Origin: Stramonita haemastoma
Lineage: Eukaryota > Mollusca > Gastropoda > Neogastropoda > Muricidae
DNA length: 64,000 nt
Direction of reading: 5' to 3'
Assembly: GCA_030674155.1 (NCBI GenBank)
Contig: CM060329.1
Span: 27,256,184-27,320,183 of the forward strand
In this document: piece by piece, positions 25,424 to 36,548 of the stretch
Layout of the letters: every line of letters starts with the position of its first letter
Numbering within the stretch: the first letter of the stretch is position 1
The notes under the pieces: generated by a model
The model's database searches: none
What the model was told of the DNA's origin: nothing
The model's input: the letters and a program-made list of their open reading frames with translations, nothing else
Position numbers and translations under genes: made by a program

Positions 25424-25722
25424 TGCTGCCGCTGTAGTCTAGTGGTTAGGGCGTTGGACTCGTAATCTAAAGGTTGCGGGTTCGATCCCAGCTTTCGGCT
25501 ATGGCGTTGTGCCCTTGGAAAAGGCACTTTACGGCTATTTTCTCACCCCACCCAGGTGTAAAAGGGGTACCAACCTTGTGTTGGGGGTTAACCCTGCGAT
25601 AGACTGGCGTCCTATCCAGGGGGGAGTCTATGACTCTCAGTCGCTTAACGCCACAGAAACCGGGATAAGCACCGGCCTGATGAGCCTTAAGGCTCGGGAC
25701 AGACTTTAACTTTTTTTTTTTT
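25424..25722 (+). mobile_element. Full-length tRNA-derived SINE with 13-bp target-site duplication (SINE-5)
   Basis: The head GTAGTCTAGTGGTTAGGGCG (A-box) and GCGGGTTCGATCCC (B-box) form a tRNA-like cloverleaf half. The would-be anticodon loop CTCGTAA carries CGT, suggesting a tRNA-Thr-like ancestor. The body includes GGCACTTTACGGC, CACCCAGGTGTAAAAGGGGT and CGTCCTATCCAGG, and ends AGACTTTAAC plus a T-run. TTGCAGGTAGGAT occurs at 25411-25423 and 25723-25735. Confidence 0.93.
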
Positions 25723-25735
25723 TTGCAGGTAGGAT

Positions 25736-28700
25736 CATGTTTCAAAATCAAACCGACGGTTTGGATGTTTTGCATTTGCTTCGTTACCTGTGAATTATTG
25801 CTGTGTTTCAAATAAATGGCTGATGTTGTCAGATGTTCCCCCCCACCCCTCCATCCCCCTGTCATGTATCAGCTTCGACTGTTATGTCCAGGGGGGAGGG
25901 GGGGGGGGGGAGAAGCTTTCCCTGTTCCAGTGTCTGTTGGTTTTTCTTCGCTGCCTTTCTGGAGCGTGAATGTGATGTGGTTGTCCGTTGTTACTCTGCC
26001 TTGGATGTGAAGGGACTATTTTTAAACGTAGCTTTTGGCGACGACGGCAGTGCAAGCGGCTCTTGTTGATACACGCACACACACCCCTTTGCTCCCACCA
26101 CCACCCCTCTTGTTGTTTTTTGTTTTTCATTGTTGTCGTTGTCGTTGTCATTGTTGGGATGATAACTGTTTTGATGTTGAATCCCATGTGTTGTGTTGTT
26201 GAAGGCCCAGTGCCTAGGCATGAAAGTGGAAAACTTGCGGCTGCTAACATTGGGGAGGGGGGGGGGGGGGGGGGAGGCCAGTGGCCAGGGTAGGCAGCAA
26301 GTTGTCAGCTGTCTGTCTGTCTGTGACTGTGTGTCTATCTGTGTGTTTAGGTGTCTGTGTGTCTGTCTGTCTGTGTTTGTTTGGGTGTCTGTCTGTGTTT
26401 GGCTGTCTGTGTTTGGGTGACTGTCTGTCTGTGTGCATGCATATGCTGAATGATTCAGGTGCTTGGGATTTTTGCAAGGTGATGTGTGCAGTTCACTGTG
26501 TGCCATCTGCTGTGACATCTTGTGTCTTGACCACATTGCAGCCGTTATTTTGATGTTGACGTCAGCACATGTGATCGTTTGTATGTTTCACCACCATCCC
26601 CAGGCTTGAGACACAGTGGTGTCACAAGATGTATGTGTCTGTGTTGGTGTGTGCTCTGTACTTTCTGGTGGTTTGTCACTCGCAGAGCTTTGTACGGTTT
26701 TCTGTCTTTGTGTTCAGCATCTCGGAGCATCTCTCTATGGTGAAAACCTAGGAACTCTAGCAGGAATGCCTGTTCATGCACAAAGAGTCTCACAGTGAGG
26801 AATTTACATCATTCACATTCGTAGCAAAGTACTGGGACATTTTGTTTGAGTCTTGTTGCTATGTGTGACTTTTTGTGAACTGAGCATAGTCTTTTTGCTC
26901 TTTTGGGAACATTTCAGTTTACACATTTTTTGTGTGTTTCTTTGTATTATTCTTTAATGCAAATTTTTATGTGGAATTCCTCACAGTTATTCAGCTGAAC
27001 AGTCCATAACCTATTTGGCTCATACTGAGTTCTTCTCCACCATGTCCCTCCATTTACAGATGAAAATAGCAAAGTTACTGACATGCTTGAATAAACACTT
27101 CGTAAGAACGGAAAATCTGAATTCCCAATAATTCAAACATCAGTGAAGAGAGAGAAAAAAAGGCAAGGTGTTGTCATCAGTTGTTTAGATGCCACTAGAA
27201 CAGATTTAATGAAAGGAGGAATTGACATTGAACCGGCTGCAGTAAAAGTTAATGCAGAGCAGTCATCACTTGCTTAAATCTGCATTAGAGACCAATCATC
27301 AGTTTATTTTCTGTATCTATCAGTTCATGAAACAGTTTCTTCTTCAGAAAAGCCTGTGTCAGTTGATTTGTCTATGTGTGTCTATGTCTTTACTTTTTTT
27401 TTTTTTTTTTACATTATCTGTAAATTTTTGAAAGTATGTATGAGATAAATAACTTAAAACCTATGTATATCTAATCATGTTATTGCCCACAATGTCCTGT
27501 TGTACCTGTTCTTCACCAATCACTCTATAAAAAAAAAATCTCACTAACTTATACACAAGTTATTCTGAAATGTGTGTGTGAATCGTTTGATTTTGTGTCA
27601 CTGTTTCTGCCAAAGAGCATTTTTCTTTCTGATCTGCCGCTGTTACGATGAAAGAAGGCATGCTTTCTGGAGGATGCGTGTCTTTTTTTGTTGGTGTGTC
27701 TGGTGCAGAGAGAGATCTGGAGGGAAGCCATGAAGAAAGAGGAAATACCGAGTGTTGAAGACGATATGTTGGTTGGTTGGATCTGATCCTTTTTTTTTTT
27801 TTCTTTTTTTTTTGTTGGATCTGATCCTATTTTGTTTGTTTGTTTTTTTTGTTGGATCTGAACATAACTTGTTTCATTGTCGTCTGTCTGCCCCACTGAA
27901 GCTTTGCTCCTGTCTTGTCCTGATGCTGCAGGGTCCAAAGGTTGTACATGGGTCCTGATTTGAATTGTTAATTATTGCTGACGAGCACAAACATCTTTGT
28001 GATCACTTTCAGGACGGTGGATTTGTTTTGTATGAATTTCGTTTTCTTTTAGTGGATTCTTATTTTCTTCCACTGGCGGTTCAGCCTGTTTGTATGTTTG
28101 GCGTGATACTGGAAAAAGTTACTTGTTTCCTTTTCAGTTTCACAGAGAAAGATAATGGACCATAGCATGTTTTCCATATCAAAATATATCCGTTACTCAC
28201 GTATGGTCTGTAAGAGAGAGATAAGATTGGTAAAAGAGTGCCCCTTTGTTCCAGAGTTTTTAAGGATGTGGGGTAAAGTATTGGTGTGTTGACGGTAGGG
28301 GAAGTATTGCTGTCCAGTAGGAGTTACTTGAGGACTGAAACTTCATGGCTCTTTGGCTGAGCTTAACTCACTTCTTACCACCAGTTAGTGCACTTCTGTG
28401 TCCACTTAGCGTTATGAAACGAGTACTCTGTTAAAAAATACAGTGGTTAGTGGGAGTGAACAAGGTAGATCAGAACTTGTACTCTCAGTCTCTTATGCAT
28501 GTAACCAGTAGCACTCAATAATAGTCCTAGACCTATTTGTTACCACTGAAACTGCCAGTTATGAATCAAATCTGTTGAAGAAGAGTAAAGAAAAATCAAA
28601 TTTGTTTGCTTATGTGATTGTAGTTGTGAGTACCTTTAGATTACTCTGTTTTGCCTGTGGAAGCCTTAGTTGAAAGAACAATCGAGATTCGACAACATTT

Positions 28701-31380
28701 CAGGGTGTTTAGAAAAGTTCAGAATATGTTGCATTTATATGTTTTTGGTTAGTTGGTTGGTTTTTGTTGTTTTGTTTTTTTAAATAGTAAATACTTTCAC
28801 TAACATTTGCTTTATGCGCAGAACACAAAATACACAAGATCTGCAAATGAACAAGTTTGCGCAGATCAAAAGAGAACAAAAGTATCCATTGATGAGAGAA
28901 ATATGGCCCTAATGTATAATTTGATGTAACAACTGCTGTATTGTCATGATTCTGTGAATGTGGGTAGTCTGTAGGTTGGCTTCAGTTGCTTCCCCTGAAT
29001 GTGAAATAGTGTAGATCGGGGCACAAAACTGAGACAGTTAGGGTTTGGGGCCGTGATTTTGGTTTGTTTGGAGGAGGGATTTTTTGTAAAATTTCTTTTT
29101 TGGTAGTGAAGGGGATGGTTTTGAAATGATGCACATTGGAATGTACAACATTGGCCATAAGTTGCCAAGTACAGTGGATAGTTCTGAGATGATGTCCAAT
29201 GTCAAAGTGAGTGCCAGTTTTCTGATAGCATGGGACCATTCTGTGTTGACTTGGGACCAGATCATGGGAGAGAGGAGTTGGGAGGCAAACTGGTGCCTAA
29301 GAGAGAGAAAGAGAGAGAGAATGAAAAGGTAAAGATAAAAATTTAAAAAAAGACTGGTGATGCAAACGATGAGTGATATGGTGGTAAGGAATTCATGGAA
29401 AGAAAATCTTGTGTGTGACAGTGCTTACGAATCTGTTTTTAGACTGAAACAGGCAGAGGAGAGGAGCCCCTGTGGTGTTAGGCGTTTGAACCGTTACTAG
29501 CAAAGAAGCCCACCTGTGGTGTGATAGAACTGGCATAGTCTTAGAAAAGAAATGTTTGTAGCCTGTCAAGTGATGTGGAACTTGTGAAGTGACAAAAAAT
29601 ACCTGAAGTGGTGACAGACAGGAAGAATGTGGAAGAGTCCTCAGTGCCCCAGTCTATAGAGTGGTTCCAACCTTTGACTTGCGCCCATTTACAAGTGCAA
29701 AAAGTCGTTTTTATCAGCCTAGCTAACGTGTGATATATAGTTTTGTGTCAGTCATGTTAACGTGGTGGATAATAATATTCTTGTATCATTCATGTTAATG
29801 TTGTGTGACTGTATAGTATGTAACTTTTCGTCTGTTAAGTGTGGTATAATAATATTCTTGTATCAGTCATGTTAACGTGGTGATATATATTCTTGTATCA
29901 GTATGTTAGTGTATTTTTTAAGTGTAGTGGTGATATATTTTTCATATCAGTCATGTTAACGTGGTGATATAATTATAATTCTTGTATCAGTCATGTTAAC
30001 ATGGTGATATAGATTCTCGTATCAGTCATGTTAACGTGGTGGTATATATTCTTTTATCAGTCGTGTTAACATGGTGATATAACAATATTGTAGTATCAGT
30101 CATGTTAACATGGTGATATAGATTCTCGTACCAGTCGTGTTATAAGAAAGTCCAGTACAGGGTTAAATCAAGAACAGTGTAAAGGACAGGGGACTTGTAT
30201 TCTGGAGAAGAAGAAGAAAAAAAAGAAGGTAGTTTGCATTCAAGTTTATGGCAACTCAGGGTCCAATTCAATGTATGAGTGTGTGTTGTGTGCTGCATTC
30301 ACTGTGTACAGATTTTTTCATTATTTCATGATCAAAAACGTGACATGCTTTGCTTTGTGTTGTCTGTTTTCCCTCTTCTGTAAAGGGCCATTGGATGTTC
30401 TCTGTGCTTCTAGTCAACTTGCAGAGGCGATGTCACAGCTGTCGTGTATATATTGATATTGGACATATTTATGTGCAGTTTCTGTCTTTTCCTGTTTTGT
30501 GATTTGTTTTCCCTCTTGTGTTGTGTAATAGTCTTCTGCTTCTTTGTTCATCTCTTGAAGTCATTTGATGTCTTTACTTTCCCACCGTAGTGGCAGGTGT
30601 TTTTTGTTGTTTGTTTTTTTTAAATATACATATATCCGTAGACTGGTCCTTTTTTTTTTATATAGTTTTGAACAGGGTTTAAAACAGAAGGTATATTGTA
30701 GACATCATCGTGTACTTTGAAAATCACAGTATTTTTGAATGGAATTGTTTGGATCAAATTTTTTTCTTTTTATATCAGTATATTCAGTGGATCATCACTA
30801 CCCCTGGTGTTTTTTTTGGTTTTTTTTGGTTGTTTTTTTATGATTGTATTGGTTATCACAGTGTAAAACATCTCAGCATGGTACAGTATTTGATTTCATA
30901 TCAACTGTGCAAAGTTCACGGTGAATTTAGATGTTTTATAATAGCATGCTTGTCTGGAGAGAGTCTGGTTTCTTTTGGAATCTGTGCTGACTAGCTTCAG
31001 TTATTATTTGTTGGTATGGTTTTTGTTTTATCTTTTCTGCTTCTGATGCTCCTCTCCCTTACAGAAAGCATTGTAGTTGTTTACATTTGGGAAAGTATCT
31101 CACTCTGTCACTTCTTGTTCTTTTATCTTTTTTTTTTTTGGTCTGTCTGTCTCTCACTTTTTTGTTTTTGTTTGTTTTTCTCCCTGTCTCTTCATGCTTG
31201 CTATTTCTCTGATTTTGTTTCTCTGTGAACTATCTTGGCTTTTTACAGCTGTCTTTTGCTGTTGGAAGAGATCAGTGCATGTGTGAACAGGTTTTTTGTT
31301 TGTTTGTTTGTTTGTTTTTTGTTCTTGTAATAAATATTTTAGCCTTCTGTGGCATTCTACATGCTTGAAGTGTTGAGTTG
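25736..31380. other. Mostly unique A+T-rich sequence, possible long GNAI 3' UTR or intergenic DNA
   Basis: Apart from a poly-G run near 26248-26274, (TGTC)n near 26310-26430 and a minisatellite at 29715, this is the longest nearly repeat-free stretch in the window. AATAAA occurs at 25811 and 31329, the latter followed by GT-rich DNA. A 3'-UTR exon ending near 31,350 is possible but unproven. Confidence 0.45.
29715..30145. repeat. Degenerate minisatellite, about 33-36-bp unit
   Basis: The unit is near CTTGTATCAGTCATGTTAAC plus GTGGTGATATATATT, about 10-12 imperfect copies in A+T-rich DNA. Confidence 0.88.
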
Positions 31381-31384
31381 GAGT

Positions 31385-31446
31385 GTGTGTGTGTCTGAGT
31401 GTGTGTGTGTCTGAGTGTGTGTGTGTGTGTGTGTGTGTGTGGTGTG

Positions 31447-31480
<34 letters not shown>
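31385..31480. repeat. (TG)n microsatellite
   Basis: TG repeats with GTCTGA interruptions downstream of an AATAAA at 31329. Confidence 0.93.
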
Positions 31481-31484
<4 letters not shown>

Positions 31485-31669
31485 ATAAACACGGGTGAGA
31501 AATAACTGGAAGCAAACAAGAAAGCACCGCTAGATTTGACAAAACTTACATTGCTACCAACAGACGTGCTGTGCACACATGCACAAACTCACTCTCTTTC
31601 TCACTGATTCAGTTAGTAATTCTCTCCGACTCTCTGTCGTCTGTCTCTCTCTCTCTCTCTCTCTCTGAT

Positions 31670-31860
31670 GTGACTATAAACCGAGGCACCATGCATGAAC
31701 GCATGCTGAACATCTTGCGCACACATTAAATCCTTTACCGCTTATTGTGTCCAGGTGGGAACGGGTGACAAAATTTACAAAACTGCATACACAGGAGGAT
31801 TGGATGTAAACACGTACATGAGTGCTTATTCCATTATCCTCAATATAAAAACAATTTTTT
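31670..31860 (+). mobile_element. SINE-1 copy, 5'-truncated
   Basis: Body from GACTATAAACCGAGGCACCA, with an internal deletion around the CGTAAGAGTAGGCCATTG segment, to the tail TTATCCTCAATATAAAAACA. Confidence 0.85.
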
Positions 31861-31966
31861 TAATGAAATAAAAAAAAGAAGAAAAGGAACTATCCTGAGG
31901 GTAGAGAAGACAGGACTAGTCTCCCTACTGGACTCCGCTCCATGAACTACAAAGCTGAGGCAGAGG

Positions 31967-33115
31967 TCATGACAACATCAACACTCCACATCACGTTCAG
32001 TCCATAATCAGCAGTCCACATCACGTTCAGTCCATGATCAACAGTCCACATCATGTTCACTCCATGATCAACAGTCCACATCACGTTCAGTCCATGATCA
32101 ACAGTCCACATCATGTTCACTCCATGATCAACAGTCCACATCATGTTCACTCCATGATCAACAGTCCACATCATGTTCACTCCATGATCAACAGTCCACA
32201 TCACGTTCAGTCCATCATCAACAGTCATGACAACATCAACAGTCCACATCACGTTCACTCCATGACCAACACTCCACATCACGTTCAGTCCATGATCAAC
32301 AGTCATGACAACATCAACAGTCCACATCACGTTCAGTCCATGATCAACGGTCATGACAACATCAACAGTCCACATCACGTTCAGTCCATGATCAACAGTC
32401 ATGACAACATCAACAGTCCACATCATGTACAGTCCATGATCAACGGTCATGACAACATCAACAGTCCACATCATGTACAGTCCATGATCAACGGTCATGA
32501 CAACATCAACAGTCCACATCACGTTCAGTCCATGATCAACAGTCATGACAACATCAACAGTCCACATCACGTTCAGTCCATGATCAACGGTCATGACAAC
32601 ATCAACAGTCCACATCATGTACAGTCCATGATCAACGGTCATGACAACATCAGCACTCCACATCACGTTCAGTCCATTATCAACAGTCCACACCACGTTC
32701 AGTCCATGATCAACAGTCATGACAACATCAACAGTCCACATCATGATCAACAGTCATGACAACATCAACAGTCCACATCATGTTCAGTCCATGATCAACA
32801 GTCATGACAACATCAACAGTCCACACCACGTTCAGTCCATGATCAACAGTCCACATCATGATCAACAGTCCACATCATGGTCAACAGTCCACATCATGGT
32901 CAACAGTCCACATCATGTTCACTCCATGATCAACAGTCCACACCATGGTCAACAGTCCACATCATGATCAACAGTCCACATAATGGTCACTCCATGATCA
33001 ACAGTCCACATCATGGTCACTCCATGATTAACAGTCCACATCATGGTCACTCCATGATCAACAGTCCACATCACGTTCACTCCATGATCAACAGTCCACA
33101 TCATGGTCACTCCAG
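31967..33115. repeat. Minisatellite with 30-bp and 48-bp higher-order units
   Basis: The basic unit is AACAGTCCACATCATGTTCA plus CTCCATGATC (30 bp). In the middle, a TCATGACAACATCAACAG-type insert gives 48-bp units. Both lengths are multiples of three, so + and - strands stay open for over 240 codons. These frames are not genes. Confidence 0.95.
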
Positions 33116-33246
33116 AAACTTCCCACTGCGTCGTCCTGTTGACCAAGGCCTTGTTTGCTTCTCTTACAGTTAAAGAGAACTGTTGACATGGGCGACAATG
33201 TACCAGTCCTTTATTATAGCAGCATGTTTGCAATGGGACTCTCCAC

Positions 33247-33474
33247 AAAAGTCCTTCGCATGAGACTATAAACCGAGGCCCCGTGTGCGAACACACGCAG
33301 AACATCTTGAGCACACATTGAATCCTCTTCCGCTTTTCGTAAGAGTAGGCCATTGTGTGCCGGTGGAAACAGATGGGAAAAAATACAAAACTGCATACAC
33401 AGAGGATTGGATGTAAAAAAGCACATGGGTGCTTATTCCATTATCCTCGATATAAAAGAATGAATAAATAGATA
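33247..33474 (+). mobile_element. SINE-1 copy, 5'-truncated
   Basis: Body from AAAAGTCCTTCGCATGAGAC through the tail and (AATAA)n-like end, about 140 bp before LINE copy 1. Confidence 0.88.
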
Positions 33475-33622
33475 AACAAATGTCCATGCAAGACTGACAG
33501 CTGGACAACAGAACATGTCTACTACCTGAGGCACCCAAAAAGACGATCTGGCTGTAGCAAGGCTCTATGACTCGGAAAGCCTGCAGCACACTTTTGCCTT
33601 CATTGCACAGACTGAACTGTCC

Positions 33623-34652
33623 TTTGGTGTCGTGGATCTTCTGACAAAGTTCTGTGAATCGCCTTGCTGTTTCATTCCCTCCATTTTTTATGAGTTCAGC
33701 TGGGATGTTATCAATTCCAGGGGACTTCCCCTTCTTCAATTGTTTAATAGCTGCATCTACTTCACACCTTAGTATTGGTGGGTCTTTATCTTGGTGTTCA
33801 GGGGGTTTGTCAGAAACTATGTTGGTATCTGGGCGTAGTGGGTAGTTGTACAATCCCTCACAGTATTCTGTCCAGCGTTGGAGGATGGCATTGTTTTCCG
33901 TTAAAAGATTTCCTTCTTTGTCTTCAATAACAGAGGCTTTAGGCTGTGTGGTTTTCGTTAGTGCTTTCAAAGTGTCGTAAGCTGTTTTGCTGTTTCCCTT
34001 GGTCATTCCAGCTTCGATGTTGTTGCATTGTTCTTCTATCCACCCTTCTTTGGCTTCTCTCATCTTTTTCCTCACTTCTCTGTGGCTATCCATGTACTTC
34101 TTGTAAGCTTCTTGACTTGTGAACTTTTGTTTCTTAAGTTCTCTTCTTTTGTCGCAGAGGTCAAGAACCTCATTTGTCACCCAGAGTTGTTTCTTTGTTC
34201 TGCTTCTTCCTAATGTTTCTTCTGCTGCTGTCGTTAGCACTTCTTTGATGTTGTTGGCCAATGTGTCCGCATCATTGTCGATGGCTGTGAGTGCGGCGAA
34301 CTTTCCTCCTATGTTGGCTTGGAAGATCTCAACCACTGTTGGGTCTTTGAGTTTTTCCAGGTCGAATCTTATGCGTGGGCTTTTTGGCTGTTGTTTTGCT
34401 TTCAGTTTCAGTCTGATGGTGGTAAGTACAAGGTCGTGGTCACTGCCAATGTCAGCTCCTGGGAATGTTCTTGTGTTTGCCTTGTTTATGCTGGATTTGA
34501 ATCTTTGGGGTGACAGAATGTAATCAATTTGATTATGAATCAGACCATTTGGTGAGTGCCAGGTTGATGTTCTAGATGGCTTGTGAGGGTGGAGTGTGTT
34601 AGCCAGAGTTAGTTTGTGCTTCTTTGCGAATTCCAGCAGCCGCTGTCCTCTG
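33623..34652 (-). pseudogene. LINE copy 1: inverted endonuclease/linker segment
   Basis: The - strand reads RGQRLLEFAKKHKLTLANTL, then the endonuclease C-terminal signature QIDYILSPQRF and IGSDHDLVLT, a basic linker, and the start of the RT region (KKGKSPGIDNIPAELIKNGG) to KIHDTK. Upstream reading into 34653-34693 is antisense to the other half and not part of this frame. The inner joint shares 2 bp (TG at 34651-34652) between the two parts. Confidence 0.9.
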
Positions 34653-36039
34653 GCCAAAAGAATGGACACAGTCTCTTGTAATACCCCTGCCAAAGAAAGG
34701 AAACCTCAAGAAATGCCAGAACTACAGAACCATCAGTCTCATAAGTCATCCTAGCAAGATCATGCTGCAGGTAGTCCTCAACAGACTGAAAAACCAAGCA
34801 GAAAAACTCCTGGCAGAAGAACAAGCGGGCTTTAGACCAAAACGCAGCACAATGGAACAAATTTTCAATCTGAGAATTCTGATAGAGAAGCATCTCCAAC
34901 ACCAAAAAGACTTGTACCACAATTTCATAGACTTCAAAAAGGCCTTTGACAGGGTATGGCATGACGGCCTCTGGCAAGTACTCAGGCACTTCAACATTGA
35001 CAGCTGCCTAATTGAAGTCATCAAGGCTCTGTACGAGAACGCAAAAAGTGCAGTTTTCATGAACAACCACGTGGGCGAGTTCTTCAAGACCACGGTTGGG
35101 GTTCGCCAGGGCTGCCTTCTCTCACCTGTACTCTTCAACCTCTTCCTCGAAAACATCATGACAGAGACACTGCAAAACCACCACACTTCCATCTCCATTG
35201 GTGGAAGACCCCTTTGCAACCTCAGATTTGCAGATGACATTGACGTCATGGGCAGCAGCAAACAAGAACTGCAAATCCTCACAGACAATTTAACAGATCG
35301 AGCGAGCGCATACGGCATGGAGGTCAGTACAGAGAAATCAAAGATCATGGTCAACAGCGCAAGTAATAACATCACGGAAATAAAGATGAATGGAGAAACA
35401 CTAGAATAGGTGAGCCAATTCAAATACTTAGGCTCCATCCTAACAAAAGATGGCACATCAAACAATGAAGTGAAAGCTCGCATTGCAACAGCAACATCTG
35501 CTCTAGTCAGACTCGAGAAGATCATCAGAAGCAACAACATCAGCTTCGGCACCAAATACCACCTTTGCAAATCCCTCGTGATATCTATCCTCCTATATGG
35601 CTGTGAATCATGGACTCTGACAGCAGAGTTAGAGAGAAGAATCCAAGCATTCGAGAACAAGTGCCACAGAAGACTTCTCAAAATATCATACAAAGAACAC
35701 AAGACCAATAACTATGTGAAAGAAGAAATCAAAAAGCGTGTGGGCCCCCAAGAGCCTTTGCTCTCCACCATAAAGAGGAGAAAGCTGATGTGGTTTGGTC
35801 ACACCACAAGACACAACACCCTAGCAAAAACCATCCTGCAAGGAACAGTCGAGGGCAAGAGAAGAAGAGGCCGCCAAAAGAAATCATGGGTTGACAACAT
35901 CAAAGACTGGACCGCCCAACCCCTACAACACCTCCTACTAGCCACACAGGATCGTGAAGCATGGAAAAAGATATCTGTTGCGTCTTCTCTCATGTCCCCC
36001 CTACGTCCTTTGGGACATGGGACTGAGTGAGTGAGTGAG
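33623..36039 (+). mobile_element. 5'-truncated LINE (copy 1) with inverted 5' segment and target-site duplication
   Basis: The right part, 34651-36039, reads + and carries the reverse transcriptase: KKAFDRVWHD, the RQGCLLSPVLFNLFLEN block, the catalytic FADD and a C-terminal RRRGRQKKSWVDNIKDW. A TAG at 35407-35409 interrupts it where copy 2 has a glutamate codon. It ends in a (GAGT)n tail. The left part, 33623-34652, reads - and carries the endonuclease C-terminus and linker. Together the parts cover adjacent, non-overlapping segments of one element. TGAACTGTCC at 33613-33622 and 36040-36049 flanks the whole, showing one insertion event. The clade is uncertain; it is a LINE with an apurinic-type endonuclease. 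Confidence 0.92.
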
Positions 36040-36079
36040 TGAACTGTCCATCGGACAAACGAGAGAGTGTTGATTTGAC

Positions 36080-36094
36080 TTGACCCCCCCCCCC

Positions 36095-36172
<78 letters not shown>

Positions 36173-36424
36173 CTTTCTTGCTTGCTTGTTTGCTTGTTGC
36201 TTCATTTCTGTTAGTCTGTTTTTTGTTTAGGCTAAGTGGATTTTAGTTGTTTTTTTGTTTTTGCTGGGGGGTTTTCTTGTGTGCATGCAAGTTTAAAAAA
36301 AAAAATTATTATTATTTTTTTAGATAGATGGCTTGATGAAAAAACACAAATTTATTGCTTACTCAATGTACCATCTGGAAATAAAATTTTGATTTGATTT
36401 GATTTGATTTGATGTGATTTGATT

Positions 36425-36517
<93 letters not shown>

Positions 36518-36525
36518 CTCTCCAT
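36080..36525. repeat. (AC)n, T-rich spacer, and (CT)n between the two LINE copies
   Basis: (AC)n 36092-36170 and (CT)n 36431-36522. The spacer is T-rich without features apart from a tail fragment at 36352. Confidence 0.93.
36352..36430 (+). repeat. 3' tail of the second (GACTT/GATTT)n-tailed element
   Basis: ACTCAATGTACCATCTGGAA then ATAAAATTTTGATTTGATTT repeats. It lies between the two LINE copies, followed by (CT)n. Confidence 0.65.
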
Positions 36526-36548
36526 TCGTTCCTTTCTTTCTATCTTCA

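Noticed and set aside
25424..25500. A functional tRNA-Thr gene
   Set aside because: The tRNA-like head has an imperfect acceptor stem and is continuous with a SINE body and tail bounded by a target-site duplication. Heads at 43171 and 51094 are rejected for the same reason.
31947..32759. Open frames of 267 (-) and 241 (+) codons
   Set aside because: They are by-products of the 30/48-bp minisatellite, with no start context, domain or splice sites.
33480..33612. A coding segment left of LINE copy 1
   Set aside because: The - strand frame there merely continues the LINE frame into flanking DNA beyond the target-site duplication. No family recognised.
34746..35708. A 320-codon - strand frame opposite the LINE copy 1 RT
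   Set aside because: It is antisense to a recognised reverse transcriptase. The same shadow appears opposite copy 2 at 37033-37866.
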